Assembly: GCF_014635285.1 (NCBI RefSeq)
Contig: NZ_BMCR01000001.1
Coordinates: 310,001-374,000, forward strand
DNA: 64,000 nucleotides
Source of the DNA: Stappia taiwanensis
Lineage (GTDB): Bacteria; Pseudomonadota; Alphaproteobacteria; Rhizobiales; Stappiaceae
Direction of reading: 5' to 3'
Shown here: positions 8,779 through 21,453 of the stretch, in pieces
Layout: every line of letters starts with the position of its first letter
Numbering within the stretch: the stretch's first letter is position 1
The notes under the pieces: model-generated
What the model was told of the DNA's origin: nothing
Databases searched by the model: none
The model's input: only the letters and a program-made list of their open reading frames with translations
Translations under genes and position numbers: made by a program

Positions 8779-10068
8779 ATGAAAATAGGCGTCAAGGCTT
8801 CCCGACCATCCGGCGATACGCGCATGTTCGCCGGGTTCGAATGGATGCTTGCCGGGCGCTACCTGCGCTCGCGCCGGCGGGAGACCTTCATTTCGGTGAT
8901 CGCGGGTTTCTCCTTCCTCGGCATCATGCTGGGGGTGGCGACCCTGATCATCGTCATGGCGGTAATGAACGGCTTTCGCGGCGAGTTGTTGTCCAAGATC
9001 CTCGGCATCAACGGTCATCTGCTGGTGCAGCCGATCGGCAGCGAGCTTGACGACTATGACGCGGTGGCCGCGCGTCTGGAGAATCTCGACGGCATCACCT
9101 TCACCTTGCCGTTCGTGGAGGGGCAGACCCTGGTCTCCGGTCCTTCGGGCGCGTTTGGCGCTCTGGTGCGCGGCGTGCGCGAGGGTGACCTGATGCGTCA
9201 GCCTCTGGTCGCCAATACCGTCATGACCGGGACGCTCGATAAGTTCGACGAAGGCACCGGTATCGCCATCGGCACCCGGATGGCCCAGCAGCTCGGCGTC
9301 AGTGTCGGCGATACGGTGACCTTGGTCAGTCCGCGCGGCAATGTCACGCCGATGGGGGTCACGCCACGGGTGAAGGGCTATCCGGTGGTTGCCGTGTTTG
9401 AAATCGGCATGTCCGAATATGACGGCACCATTGCCTTCATGCCGCTGGCCGAGGCGCAGCGCTACTTCAACCAGGAGGGCATCGTCACCGGCATTGAGGT
9501 GTTCACCGAAGACCCCGACGAGGTCGGCCGGCTGAAGCCGCTGGTGGAGGAGGGGGCCGGGCGTCCGACCTATGTCACCGACTGGCGCACGCGCAATGTC
9601 ACGTTTTTCTCCGCCCTGGAGGTGGAGCGTAACGTGATGTTCCTGATCCTGATGCTGATCGTCATCGTCGCCGCGCTCAATATCATTTCCGGCATGACCA
9701 TGCTGGTGAAGGACAAGGGGCGGGATATCGCCATCCTGCGTACCATGGGGGCAACCCGAGGCGCGGTGCTGCGGGTCTTCGTCATCACCGGGGCCAGCAT
9801 CGGCGTGGTCGGAACGCTGGCCGGGTTCATCCTCGGCTTTGTCGTCTGCCTCAATATCGAGCCGATCCGTCAGGGCATCTCCTGGCTGACGCGGACCGAA
9901 CTGTTCTCGCCGGAGCTTTATTTCCTGAGCCGTCTGCCGGCGGATATGGACAGTGGCGAAACCGCTGCCGTGGTCATCATGGCCATGGTCCTGTCGCTTC
10001 TGGCGACGCTCTATCCGGCCTGGCGCGCGGCCCGGCTCGATCCGGTCGAGGCGCTGCGGTACGAATGA
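8779..10068 (+). CDS. lolC: Lipoprotein-releasing ABC transporter permease (LolC/LolE)
   Basis: A 429-residue inner-membrane subunit of the LolCDE machine, which extracts mature lipoproteins for transfer to LolA. It has one N-terminal TM (about 37-60: [26 protein letters not shown]), a large periplasmic MacB-like domain (61-285) and three C-terminal FtsX-type TMs, ending in [19 protein letters not shown], typical of the family. Only one permease gene is present here, as in many alphaproteobacteria that appear to use a homodimer. The start was chosen at the ATG after AGACAGG. The stop overlaps lolD (ATGA). Confidence 0.94.
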   Translation: MKIGVKASRPSGDTRMFAGFEWMLAGRYLRSRRRETFISVIAGFSFLGIMLGVATLIIVMAVMNGFRGELLSKILGINGHLLVQPIGSELDDYDAVAARLENLDGITFTLPFVEGQTLVSGPSGAFGALVRGVREGDLMRQPLVANTVMTGTLDKFDEGTGIAIGTRMAQQLGVSVGDTVTLVSPRGNVTPMGVTPRVKGYPVVAVFEIGMSEYDGTIAFMPLAEAQRYFNQEGIVTGIEVFTEDPDEVGRLKPLVEEGAGRPTYVTDWRTRNVTFFSALEVERNVMFLILMLIVIVAALNIISGMTMLVKDKGRDIAILRTMGATRGAVLRVFVITGASIGVVGTLAGFILGFVVCLNIEPIRQGISWLTRTELFSPELYFLSRLPADMDSGETAAVVIMAMVLSLLATLYPAWRAARLDPVEALRYE

Positions 10069-10784
10069 CGATGATGGACGACGCAACCACCATGGCCGGA
10101 GAGACCGCACCGCTACCCTTGATGCTGGCAGGGATCAGCCGGGGCTTTCGCGAGGGGGCCGGACGGCTCGATATCCTCAACAACGCCAATCTCGCGCTTC
10201 ACCCGGGCGAGTTGGTGGCGCTTGTGGCGCCATCGGGGGCTGGCAAGTCGACGCTGTTGCATATCGCCGGTTTGCTGGAGCGCCCGGACGAGGGCGAGAT
10301 CTATATCGACGGCGTGCCCTGTGGCAGCATGGACGATGCCGAGCGCACGCGGATGCGCCGCACCCGGCTCGGCTTCGTCTACCAGTTTCATCATCTCCTG
10401 CCGGAGTTCACCGCGCTGGAAAACCTGATGATGCCGCAGCTCATTCGCGGTCTCGACAAGGACGAGGCGCGGGCGCGGGCGCGGCAGCTTCTCGACTACA
10501 TGCGGCTCGGGCCGCGCGCCGACCACCGCCCTTCGGAACTGTCCGGCGGTGAACAGCAGCGGGTGGCCATCGCCCGCGCGGTGGCCAATGCGCCGCGCAT
10601 CCTTTTGGCTGACGAGCCGACGGGGAACCTCGATCCGGTTACCTCCGCCTATGTGTTCGATGCCCTGGTGGCGCTGGTGCGCGCCTCGGGTCTGGCCGCG
10701 CTGATTGCCACGCACAATCTCGACCTGGCCTCGCAGATGGACCGTCGGATCACCTTGAGGGACCGGCAGGTCGTGGAGATCTGA
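10065..10784 (+). CDS. lolD: Lipoprotein-releasing ABC transporter ATPase (LolD)
   Basis: A 239-residue cytoplasmic ATPase that powers LolC. Walker A is [12 protein letters not shown], the signature is [14 protein letters not shown], Walker B is [13 protein letters not shown] and the H-loop is IATHNLDLA. It starts 4 bases inside lolC, so both subunits are made from one message. The length is normal for the MacB/LolD subfamily. Confidence 0.96.
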   Translation: MTMMDDATTMAGETAPLPLMLAGISRGFREGAGRLDILNNANLALHPGELVALVAPSGAGKSTLLHIAGLLERPDEGEIYIDGVPCGSMDDAERTRMRRTRLGFVYQFHHLLPEFTALENLMMPQLIRGLDKDEARARARQLLDYMRLGPRADHRPSELSGGEQQRVAIARAVANAPRILLADEPTGNLDPVTSAYVFDALVALVRASGLAALIATHNLDLASQMDRRITLRDRQVVEI

Positions 10785-10860
10785 TCGTCCCGAGGCGCCG
10801 ACCCCACGAGGCACTCTTCACCCTTCGCTAACCTTGATGGCTCTCCCCGCAAGGGTGGGG

Positions 10861-10889
10861 TTGCGTAAAGAACAAAACGGGAACATGAT
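10861..10889 (+). promoter_or_regulatory. Promoter with embedded LexA (SOS) box
   Basis: GAAC-AAAACGG-GAAC at 10870-10884 is the reverse complement of GTTC-CCGTTTT-GTTC, an exact match to the alphaproteobacterial LexA consensus GTTC-N7-GTTC. It lies between a possible -35 (TTGCGT, 10861-10866) and -10 (CATGAT, 10884-10889) 17 bases apart, where a bound repressor would block RNA polymerase. The ATG of the 38-residue membrane protein follows 38 bases after the box. The box in front of lexA has the same orientation-corrected sequence at 12 of 15 positions. Confidence 0.8.
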
Positions 10890-10922
10890 AGATCCATCAG
10901 GCTCGATCAACGGGGGAATGTC

Positions 10923-11039
10923 ATGTTTCATCTGGTGCGCGAAACGGTTAGGGATCTGGTGGCGCTCGGCTCGCTGTCGCTGTTCGGCATGACGATGCTG
11001 CTGTGGAGCGATGCAATCGCCGAGGTCTTGCGCCCCTGA
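10923..11039 (+). CDS. Small SOS-controlled membrane protein, SidA-like
   Basis: A 38-codon gene, with a GGGGGA ribosome site 5 bases before its ATG. The product has a short basic-acidic start (MFHLVRETVRD) and one membrane helix (about 12-31, LVALGSLSLFGMTMLLWSDA), ending EVLRP. It lies directly behind a consensus LexA box and upstream of dnaE. Caulobacter SidA is a 29-residue single-pass inner-membrane protein that is induced by DNA damage and blocks division; from memory its gene also lies close to dnaE. Size, topology, control and position agree, but sequence homology was not tested. A 7-bp hairpin (11053-11069) follows the stop. The remaining sequence from 10785 to 11219 holds no other gene I can support. 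Confidence 0.65.
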   Translation: MFHLVRETVRDLVALGSLSLFGMTMLLWSDAIAEVLRP

Positions 11040-11219
11040 GGATCGGTGGATGGGCAGCGGGTCGCTGCCGACACGGATGGATGGGTGGGGGATAAACCAG
11101 GTTTGTCTGGGGACCGTGCGCCGTGGGTTGCTCGACAGCAGGGGGGGCGACGTCGGAAACTTGGCCGAAGGGCGGTTTGACCGTGTAGGGTCGCCGCTTC
11201 AACGACAAGAGACGGTTCA

Positions 11220-14660
<3,441 letters not shown>

Positions 14661-14749
14661 CAGCACCTCCTGTTGGAGAGGCGGCAGCCGATCCGGGCCG
14701 GATCATCGACAAAAAAGCGTCAAAAGCGCGGGTGAAGGGCAGGGCGGGC

Positions 14750-14778
14750 TTGAATTGCCGGGGCGCGGCGACTATAAC
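14750..14778 (+). promoter_or_regulatory. Predicted sigma-70-type promoter of rpsB-tsf
   Basis: TTGAAT (14750-14755) and TATAAC (14773-14778) are separated by exactly 17 bases, a strong match to the housekeeping consensus. The site lies 119 bases upstream of the rpsB ATG within the 237-base dnaE-rpsB gap, leaving a leader of about 110 bases. No start-site data are available. Confidence 0.62.
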
Positions 14779-14897
14779 GCGCGCATTCCACACGCAGGGT
14801 TGGTTTTCGTCGAGAAACGGGGTCCATCCGGTGCCGGCATGTGAGTGTCGCCACGCCCTGCGGAGGTTTAACCGGAAAATCAAGGAGTTGCACGGCC

Positions 14898-15704
14898 ATG
14901 GCCCTGCCCGATTTCACGATGCGTCAGTTGTTGGAGGCCGGTGTTCACTTCGGTCACCAGAAGCACCGCTGGAACCCGAAGATGGGTTCGTACATCTTTG
15001 GTGTGCGCAACAACATCCACATCATCGACCTTGCCCAGACCGTTCCGCTGATGCATCAGGCGCTGAAGGCCGTGTCCGACACGGTTGCCGCTGGCGGTCG
15101 CGTGCTGCTGGTCGGCACCAAGCGTCAGGCTCAGGAGCCGGTCGCCGAGGGCGCGCGCCGTTCGGCCCAGTACCACGTCAATGCCCGCTGGCTCGGTGGC
15201 ATGCTGACCAACTGGAAGACCATTTCCCAGTCGATCCAGCGCCTGCGCAAGCTTGAGGCCACCCTGTCCAACGAAGGTGGCGGGCTGACCAAGAAAGAGC
15301 GTCTGTTCATGGACCGCGAGCGCGAGAAGCTTGAGCGGAACCTGGGCGGCATCAAGGACATGGGCGGTCTGCCGGACCTGCTGTTCGTGATCGATACCAA
15401 CCGCGAGGCCATTGCGATCCAGGAAGCCAAGCGTCTTGGTATTCCGGTTGCGGCCATTGTCGACAGCAACTGCGATCCGGACGGTATCGATTTCCCGGTT
15501 CCGGGCAACGACGATGCGGGCCGGGCGATCACCCTTTACTGTGATCTCATTGCGCGTGCCGCGATCGACGGCATCTCCCGTGCCCAGGGCGGTATGGGGC
15601 TTGATATCGGCGCGGCTGAAGAAGCGCCGATCGAGCCTGCTCTGGATGCCGAGCCGGCGGCGGAAGTTGCTGCGGATGAGGCCTCGCAGGTTCAGGCCGG
15701 CTGA
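14898..15704 (+). CDS. rpsB: 30S ribosomal protein S2
   Basis: A 268-residue S2. It starts [21 protein letters not shown], with AAGGAG 10 bases before the ATG. Family motifs follow: [47 protein letters not shown] and PGNDDA. The acidic Ala-rich tail (about 240-268) is an extension often seen in alphaproteobacteria. An imperfect hairpin with 7-bp arms (15720-15748) follows and may tune read-through into tsf. Confidence 0.97.
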   Translation: MALPDFTMRQLLEAGVHFGHQKHRWNPKMGSYIFGVRNNIHIIDLAQTVPLMHQALKAVSDTVAAGGRVLLVGTKRQAQEPVAEGARRSAQYHVNARWLGGMLTNWKTISQSIQRLRKLEATLSNEGGGLTKKERLFMDREREKLERNLGGIKDMGGLPDLLFVIDTNREAIAIQEAKRLGIPVAAIVDSNCDPDGIDFPVPGNDDAGRAITLYCDLIARAAIDGISRAQGGMGLDIGAAEEAPIEPALDAEPAAEVAADEASQVQAG

Positions 15705-15839
15705 TCATCGAGACTACATGCCGGCGGGGTCCTTCGGGTTTCGCCGGCTGCCGTCCTGAAAAGGGCGGTGCCTGTCATTAATCTTATGTAGGGCCTCGGC
15801 TAAGCTCGCCGGGGTGCACACCCGTCAACGAGGCGATCT

Positions 15840-16763
15840 ATGAGCATTACCGCAGCGATGGTGAAAGAGCTCCGGGAAAAGACCGGTGCTGGCATGATGG
15901 ACTGCAAGGGAGCCCTGAAGGAAAACGACGGGGACATGGAAGCTGCCGTGGACTGGCTGCGGACCAAGGGCCTGGCCAAGGCCGCCAAGAAGGCTGGCCG
16001 CGTCGCGGCTGAGGGTCTGGTTGGCGTGGCCTCGAACGGCGCCAGCGCAGCAGTTGTCGAGCTGAACTCCGAAACCGATTTCGTCGCCCGCAACGAGGCC
16101 TTCCAGGCACTGATCGCGGGTGTGTCGAAGGCGGCGCTTGAGGTGAACGGCGACGTCGAGGCGCTTGCCGCCGCTCCGTTCCCGGGCAGCGACAAGACCG
16201 TCGAGGGCGAGATCAAGGAAGCGATCGCGACCATCGGCGAGAATATGTCTCTGCGCCGCATCGCGACCGTGGCCGTTTCCAAGGGGGCCGTTGCCTCCTA
16301 CGTTCACGGCGCGATTGCCGAGAACATGGGCAAGATCGGCGTGCTGGTCGGCCTTGAGTCCGAGGGCGATGCCGAGGCTGTTGCCGCATTCGGTCGCAAG
16401 ATCGCGATGCACATCGCCGCGACCAACCCGCTTGCGCTCAATGTCGATGAACTGGATGCGGATGTCGTCGAGCGCGAGCGTCAGATCTTCGCCGAGCAGG
16501 CCCGCGAGTCGGGTAAGCCGGAAAACATCGTCGAGAAGATGGTCGAGGGTCGTCTGCGCAAGTTCTACGAGGAAGTCACCCTCGTGAAGCAGGCTTTTGT
16601 TGTCGATCCGGACAAGACGGTCGAGGAAGCGGTCGAGGCCTTCGCCAAGGAACTCGGTAGCCCGGTCAAGCTTGTTGGTTTTGTGCGCTATGCCCTCGGT
16701 GAGGGGATCGAGAAAGAAGAAGCCGATTTCGCTGCGGAAGTCGCGGCGGCGGTCGGTAGCTAA
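15840..16763 (+). CDS. tsf: Elongation factor Ts
   Basis: A 307-residue nucleotide exchange factor for EF-Tu. The N-terminal UBA-like domain ([19 protein letters not shown], 9-27) and the [10 protein letters not shown] signature (about 80-89) are present, followed by the two dimerisation subdomains. The gene follows rpsB in the classical rpsB-tsf order and is closed by a strong terminator. Confidence 0.97.
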   Translation: MSITAAMVKELREKTGAGMMDCKGALKENDGDMEAAVDWLRTKGLAKAAKKAGRVAAEGLVGVASNGASAAVVELNSETDFVARNEAFQALIAGVSKAALEVNGDVEALAAAPFPGSDKTVEGEIKEAIATIGENMSLRRIATVAVSKGAVASYVHGAIAENMGKIGVLVGLESEGDAEAVAAFGRKIAMHIAATNPLALNVDELDADVVERERQIFAEQARESGKPENIVEKMVEGRLRKFYEEVTLVKQAFVVDPDKTVEEAVEAFAKELGSPVKLVGFVRYALGEGIEKEEADFAAEVAAAVGS

Positions 16764-16771
16764 GTTCAGTA

Positions 16772-16800
16772 GGGCGCCGGATGATCCCGGCGCCCTTCTT
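16772..16800 (+). terminator. Rho-independent terminator after tsf
   Basis: The arms GGGCGCCGG (16772-16780) and CCGGCGCCC (16787-16795) enclose a 6-base loop and are followed by TTCTT. The stem starts 8 bases after the tsf stop and separates rpsB-tsf from pyrH. Confidence 0.8.
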
Positions 16801-16830
16801 CTATCCGGCGCTCATTGGAAGATGTACCAT

Positions 16831-16941
16831 GCCGAGCGGGCCTTTCCTTTGGGGAAAGGACGCGCGGCATTTTTCTGCGAGCCAGCAGGTGTCGTGGTAC
16901 AAGATGCGGGTGAGCGCCATCTGAAGCCGGGCAGACCCGGC
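16831..16941 (+). other. Structured leader upstream of pyrH
   Basis: Two hairpins lie between the tsf terminator and pyrH. The first (16831-16868) has a perfect 7-bp core, CCTTTCC/GGAAAGG, extended by imperfect GC pairing. The second (16926-16941) is GCCGGG-CAGA-CCCGGC and ends 17 bases before the pyrH ATG. This may be an RNA leader that affects translation or a protein-binding site; no known riboswitch motif was recognised. Confidence 0.4.
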
Positions 16942-16958
16942 GGAAACTGAAACATCCA

Positions 16959-17693
16959 ATGGCGGGACGGATGATGACGAGAAAACTTCGCTGGCGGCGC
17001 GTGCTTGTGAAACTGTCGGGCGAAGCATTGATGGGCTCCCAGGACTTTGGCATCGACCCGGAGACGGTCGGCCGGGTGGCCAAGGAAGTCGCCGAGGCAG
17101 TCAGCCTCGGGGCGCAGGTTGGTGTGGTCGTCGGTGGCGGCAATATCTTTCGCGGCGTCGCGGTTGCAGCCAAGGGTGGAAACCGGGTGACCGGTGACCA
17201 CATGGGCATGCTGGCGACGGTGATGAATTCGCTGACACTTGCCGATGCCTTGCGGCGTTTGGGCGTGCCGGCCCGCGTGCTTTCGGCGGTTCCTGTTCCC
17301 TCGATTTGCGAAACCTTCACCCAACGTGGCGCAGAACGCTACATGGAAGACGGTGATGTGATCGTCTTCGCGGGCGGCACGGGCAACCCGTTCTTCACCA
17401 CCGACAGCGGCGCGGCCCTGCGCGCGGCCGAAATGCGTTGCGACGCCTTTCTGAAGGGCACCAGCGTCGATGGTGTCTATTCCGACGATCCCAAGAAGGT
17501 GCCGGACGCGGAGCGTTACGAGACACTGACCCCGGGCGAGATGCTCGGCCGGGATCTGAAGGTCATGGATGCGACCGCGGTTGCGCTTGCGCGCGATAAC
17601 GCGATCCCCGTGATCGTCTTTTCCATTCGCACGCCCGGCGCCCTGGTCGACGTGATGAATGGTGTCGGCAAGTACACCGTCATTTCCGATTGA
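16959..17693 (+). CDS. pyrH: UMP kinase (uridylate kinase)
   Basis: A 244-residue bacterial UMP kinase of the amino acid kinase fold, making UDP from UMP. Visible motifs: VLVKLSGEAL (ATP loop), VVVGGGNIFRG, DHMGMLATVMNSL, FAGGTGNPFFTTDSGAALRA and LKGTSVDGVYSDDPKK. In-frame ATGs at 16971 and 16974 are alternative starts, and the ribosome site does not settle the choice. It is followed by a strong terminator before frr. Confidence 0.95.
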   Translation: MAGRMMTRKLRWRRVLVKLSGEALMGSQDFGIDPETVGRVAKEVAEAVSLGAQVGVVVGGGNIFRGVAVAAKGGNRVTGDHMGMLATVMNSLTLADALRRLGVPARVLSAVPVPSICETFTQRGAERYMEDGDVIVFAGGTGNPFFTTDSGAALRAAEMRCDAFLKGTSVDGVYSDDPKKVPDAERYETLTPGEMLGRDLKVMDATAVALARDNAIPVIVFSIRTPGALVDVMNGVGKYTVISD

Positions 17694-17707
17694 TGATTGT
17701 GTGAGAC

Positions 17708-17755
17708 GCGGAGCCGGCGCAGTGGCATGTTCCGCCGCGCCGGTTCCGCGTTTTT
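17708..17755 (+). terminator. Rho-independent terminator after pyrH
   Basis: The 13-base arms at 17708-17720 and 17737-17749 pair fully (one G-U), with a 16-base loop, and are followed by GTTTTT. The stem begins 15 bases after the pyrH stop. Confidence 0.85.
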
Positions 17756-17911
17756 CGGAATTTCCCGTGAATTCCGGTTGTTTGCCGTCGCTCTGGGCCT
17801 GCAGCGGCGCGGAAGCGCTTGCCTTTCGCCCCCCGCTCATGGAAATAAGACGCAGTTGTTTTATGGGGTTGGTCCTGTGCATGTGGGCCGACCGGAAAAG
17901 GAGAGGTCACT

Positions 17912-18475
17912 ATGGCGGATCAGGATGTCGACTACGCGGATCTGGAGCGCCGCATGAACGGGGCGATCAGCGTGTTGAAGACGGATCTGGCCGGTCTGCG
18001 GACCGGGCGCGCCTCGTCCAACATGCTGGATGCGGTTTCGGTAGATGCATACGGCTCACCGATGCCGATCAACCAGGTGGCGACGGTCAGCGTTCCCGAG
18101 CCACGGATGATCTCCGTGCAGGTCTGGGACAAATCGATGGTCTCCGCGGTAGAAAAGGCCATTCGCGAATCCAATCTCGGCCTCAATCCGGTGGTGGACG
18201 GCACTACCTTGCGGCTGCCGATTCCCGAGTTGAACGCCGAGCGGCGTAAGGATCTCATCAAGCTGGCGCATAAATATGCGGAACAGTCGAAGGTTGCCGT
18301 GCGCCATGTCCGCCGCGATGGCATGGACACCTTGAAGAAGCTGGAGAAGGACGGGGACATCAGCGAAGATGACAGCCGGGTCTCCGCCGAGCGCGTCCAG
18401 AAGATGACCGACGAGATGATCGTTGAGATTGACGCCATGCTGGCGAAGAAAGAGCAGGAAATTTCCCAAGTCTAG
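17912..18475 (+). CDS. frr: Ribosome recycling factor
   Basis: A 187-residue RRF that splits post-termination ribosomes together with EF-G. Family blocks are clear: [25 protein letters not shown], the domain II strand [27 protein letters not shown] and [17 protein letters not shown] lies just before the ATG. The 5-prime region (17756-17911) carries no gene. Confidence 0.97.
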   Translation: MADQDVDYADLERRMNGAISVLKTDLAGLRTGRASSNMLDAVSVDAYGSPMPINQVATVSVPEPRMISVQVWDKSMVSAVEKAIRESNLGLNPVVDGTTLRLPIPELNAERRKDLIKLAHKYAEQSKVAVRHVRRDGMDTLKKLEKDGDISEDDSRVSAERVQKMTDEMIVEIDAMLAKKEQEISQV

Positions 18476-18515
18476 CCGCATGCAGCGGCCTGGTCGGCGG
18501 ATGAGGGAGCAAGGA

Positions 18516-19280
18516 ATGACGGTGACGGCAGACCTGAATGTCTCCGCGCGGGACAAGGCGCCGGGGGATGTCCCCCGGCACGTCGCCGTGATCATGGACG
18601 GCAACGGCCGGTGGGCTGTGCAGCGGGGGTTGCCACGCACGGAGGGGCATCGGGCCGGCGTGGCCGCGTTGCGCCGGATTGTCCGTCATAGCGCCGCGCG
18701 CGGCGTCGAGTTCCTCACCCTGTTCAGCTTCTCCTCGGAAAACTGGAGCCGCCCGGCCGCTGAAGTCGGCTTTCTGATGAGCTTGCTTCATCGGTTCGTG
18801 CGTCGTGACCTGGCGGAGGTCCACCGTCAGGGCGTGCGCGTCACGATGATCGGCGAGCGCGAGGGGCTGGAACCGTCGATTCTCGGGCTGATTCTGGAGG
18901 CGGAGGAGTTGACGCGGAACAACACCGGCATGACGCTGGTGGTCGCTTTCAATTACGGGTCCCGTAACGAGATCCTGCGGGCGACGCGCAAGCTCGCCGT
19001 GAGAGTCGCCGCTGGCGAGCTGTCCCCCGGGGAGATTGATGAAGCGACGATTTCCGCGAACCTCGACACTGCCGATCTGCCGGATCCGGACCTGATCATC
19101 CGCACCAGCGGTGAGCAGCGCCTGTCGAATTTCCTGCTGTGGCAGGCGGCCTATGCGGAATTCTATTTCCCGGACCTTCACTGGCCCGATTTCGATGAGC
19201 ATGCGCTCGATGAGGCCTTCGCGGCCTATGCGGAACGGGATCGCAGATTTGGCGGGCTTTCCGCGAAAGTGGCAAGATGA
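18516..19280 (+). CDS. uppS: Undecaprenyl diphosphate synthase (isoprenyl transferase)
   Basis: A 254-residue cis-prenyltransferase that makes the C55 carrier for peptidoglycan and O-antigen. Motifs: VAVIMDGNGRWA with the catalytic Asp, GHRAGV, TLFSFSSENWSRP, FNYGSRNEI, and DLIIRTSGEQRLSNFLLWQAAYAEFYF with the C-terminal Arg/Ser substrate site. The chosen ATG follows GGGAGCAAGGA; a longer in-frame extension lacks family sequence. It overlaps cdsA by 4 bases. Confidence 0.96.
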   Translation: MTVTADLNVSARDKAPGDVPRHVAVIMDGNGRWAVQRGLPRTEGHRAGVAALRRIVRHSAARGVEFLTLFSFSSENWSRPAAEVGFLMSLLHRFVRRDLAEVHRQGVRVTMIGEREGLEPSILGLILEAEELTRNNTGMTLVVAFNYGSRNEILRATRKLAVRVAAGELSPGEIDEATISANLDTADLPDPDLIIRTSGEQRLSNFLLWQAAYAEFYFPDLHWPDFDEHALDEAFAAYAERDRRFGGLSAKVAR

Positions 19281-20152
19281 CGGATCCTGATCCGCGGCCG
19301 CAACCCGGCGGTCGAAAGCGTTCGGAGCTCACCCTTCGGATCCTGTCCGCCGCTGTGCTCGCTCCACTGGCGCTGGCCGGGACCTATGTCGGCGGCTGGG
19401 CCTTTGCCCTTGGCGTCGGTGCCTGCGCCCTGTGGCTCGTGTGGGAATGGGCGGCGATGGTTGGAGCTCTCAGCCAAGGGCGCGGCATGGCGCTGGCGAC
19501 GCTCGCCGGGGTGCTGCCGGCGCTGGTTCTGGCGGTTGCGACCGGGCAGGCGGCGCTTGCGACCCCGGTGTTGGCGATCACCGCCGGCGGTGTCGCGCTC
19601 GCCGGTGTGATGACGGGCCGGACGCTGTGGACATGGCTTGCCGCGGGGATGCTCTATGGTGGGCTGCTTGGTGTCGTCCTGATCGATCTGCGCGCCGGCT
19701 CGCATGGGCTGGCGATGGTTCTCTTTCTCTTCGCGGTGGTCTGGGCAACCGATATCGCGGCATATTTCGCCGGGCGGTCCATCGGCGGACCGAAGCTGTG
19801 GCCAAGGGTGTCACCGAAGAAGACCTGGAGCGGCGCGCTCGGTGGCTTGGCGGCCGCGATTGCGGTCGGGGTGGCTGCCTCCGCGCTCGACCATGTGGTG
19901 TCGCCCTTGTTCTGGATCCCGGCGGCGGCAATCCTTTCGGTCTTCTCGCAAGCCGGCGATTTGTTCGAATCCTCTCTCAAGCGCCACTTCGGGGTGAAGG
20001 ATTCCGGACACCTCATTCCCGGTCATGGCGGCATCATGGATCGGCTTGATGGGCTCGCCGGGGCCGGAATTCTCGGCTATCTGGTCGCGGTGACGGCAAG
20101 CGGAAGCCTTGTTGATCCGGTCTACCGGTTGATGGCCGCCCAGGGATACTGA
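19277..20152 (+). CDS. cdsA: Phosphatidate cytidylyltransferase (CDP-diglyceride synthase)
   Basis: A 291-residue, multi-spanning inner-membrane enzyme that makes CDP-diacylglycerol. The PROSITE-like CdsA signature is complete near the C-terminus: SSLKRHFGVKDSGHLIPGHGGIMDRLDG. SPKKTWSGALGG and VWATDIAAYFAGR precede it. The N-terminal 20 residues are charged, followed by six to eight hydrophobic segments. It lies between uppS (4-base overlap) and dxr. Confidence 0.96.
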   Translation: MTDPDPRPQPGGRKRSELTLRILSAAVLAPLALAGTYVGGWAFALGVGACALWLVWEWAAMVGALSQGRGMALATLAGVLPALVLAVATGQAALATPVLAITAGGVALAGVMTGRTLWTWLAAGMLYGGLLGVVLIDLRAGSHGLAMVLFLFAVVWATDIAAYFAGRSIGGPKLWPRVSPKKTWSGALGGLAAAIAVGVAASALDHVVSPLFWIPAAAILSVFSQAGDLFESSLKRHFGVKDSGHLIPGHGGIMDRLDGLAGAGILGYLVAVTASGSLVDPVYRLMAAQGY

Positions 20153-20161
20153 CCAGGAACA

Positions 20162-21391
20162 GTGACAGTGAGCGAAATGATGCAAGGTCCGGGCGGTGCG
20201 GATCACGACGAGGCCGCCGGGGCGCCGATGCGCTTGACGGTGCTGGGGGCGAGTGGCTCGATCGGCCGCAGCACCCTGGATCTGGTCGAGCGCTATCCGG
20301 AGCGCTTCGAGGTTCAAGCGCTGACGGCAAACACCAGCGCCGAGGCGCTGGCTGATGCCGCTGTCCGGGTCGGGGCCCGCTTGGCGGTGGTGGCGGACCC
20401 GGCGGCGTATGGCGCCCTCAAGGCTGCCTTGGCCGGCTCCGGGATCGAGGCGGCGGCGGGCGCGGAAGCGGTTGTCGCGGCGGCTGAGAGGCCGGCGGAT
20501 ATGCTGGTGGCGGCGATTGTCGGAGCGGCCGGACTGGCGCCGACCCTGGCGGCGGTGCGGGCGGGCACGACCATCGCGCTTGCCAACAAGGAATGCCTTG
20601 TTTGCGGCGGCGATCTGTTCATGCAGGCGGCACGCTCCGCCGGCACGACCATCCTGCCGGTGGATTCGGAACACAATGCCCTGTTCCAGGTGTTCGAGGC
20701 GGGCAATGTGGGGCAGGTCGAGCGGTTGACCTTGACCGCCTCTGGCGGGCCATTCCGAAGCTTGTCGCTTGAGGAGATGCGTCACGTCACGCCGGAAGCG
20801 GCGCTGCGCCATCCAAACTGGAGCATGGGCGCACGGATTTCGATCGACAGCGCGACGATGATGAACAAGGGGTTCGAGGTCATCGAGGCGCGGCACCTGT
20901 TCCCGGTCCGCCCCGATCAACTTGACGTGCTGGTGCATCCACAGTCCGTGGTGCATGGTATGGTACAATACCGCGACGGGTCGGTGCTGGCGCAGCTTGG
21001 TTCGCCGGACATGCGGACGCCGATTTCCCATTGCCTCGCCTGGCCCCGCCGCATGCGGACGCCGGCACAGCGCCTTGATCTCGCCGCATTGGGAACGCTC
21101 ACCTTCGAGGCTCCGGATCCGATCCGCTTCCCGGCTCTGCGTCTCGCGCGTGAGGCAATGGCAACCGGCACGGCCGCCACGGCCGCGCTGAATGCGGCGG
21201 ATGAGGTTCTGGTCGAGGCCTTTCTGAACCGTCGCATCGGTTTTCTGCAGATCGCCGAGACGGTGGAGGCGGTGCTGGAGACCATGGCGCGCAATGGCGA
21301 GTTGACCGCACCCGGCTCGGTCGATGAGGTGCTTCAGGTGGACGCGTTGGCCCGCGAGGCCGCGCGGGACCTTGCCGGCTTGACCGGCTGA
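20162..21391 (+). CDS. dxr: 1-deoxy-D-xylulose 5-phosphate reductoisomerase
   Basis: A 409-residue MEP-pathway enzyme that makes 2-C-methyl-erythritol 4-phosphate with NADPH. The NADPH loop is LTVLGASGSIGRST, ALANKECLVCGG precedes the metal and substrate motif PVDSEHNALFQ, and TASGGPFR, HPNWSMGARISIDSATMMNKG and PQSVVHGMV follow. The start is GTG at 20162 after CAGGAACA; ATGs at 20177 and 20180 are possible alternatives, and the first 22 residues are not conserved family sequence. It supplies the isoprenoid precursors used by uppS upstream. Confidence 0.95.
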   Translation: MTVSEMMQGPGGADHDEAAGAPMRLTVLGASGSIGRSTLDLVERYPERFEVQALTANTSAEALADAAVRVGARLAVVADPAAYGALKAALAGSGIEAAAGAEAVVAAAERPADMLVAAIVGAAGLAPTLAAVRAGTTIALANKECLVCGGDLFMQAARSAGTTILPVDSEHNALFQVFEAGNVGQVERLTLTASGGPFRSLSLEEMRHVTPEAALRHPNWSMGARISIDSATMMNKGFEVIEARHLFPVRPDQLDVLVHPQSVVHGMVQYRDGSVLAQLGSPDMRTPISHCLAWPRRMRTPAQRLDLAALGTLTFEAPDPIRFPALRLAREAMATGTAATAALNAADEVLVEAFLNRRIGFLQIAETVEAVLETMARNGELTAPGSVDEVLQVDALAREAARDLAGLTG

Positions 21392-21453
21392 CGATGCAAA
21401 CAGCTTCTTAACTCGCCGGGGGCAGAATGCTGGCCCAGGCGGAGGGGATACGA

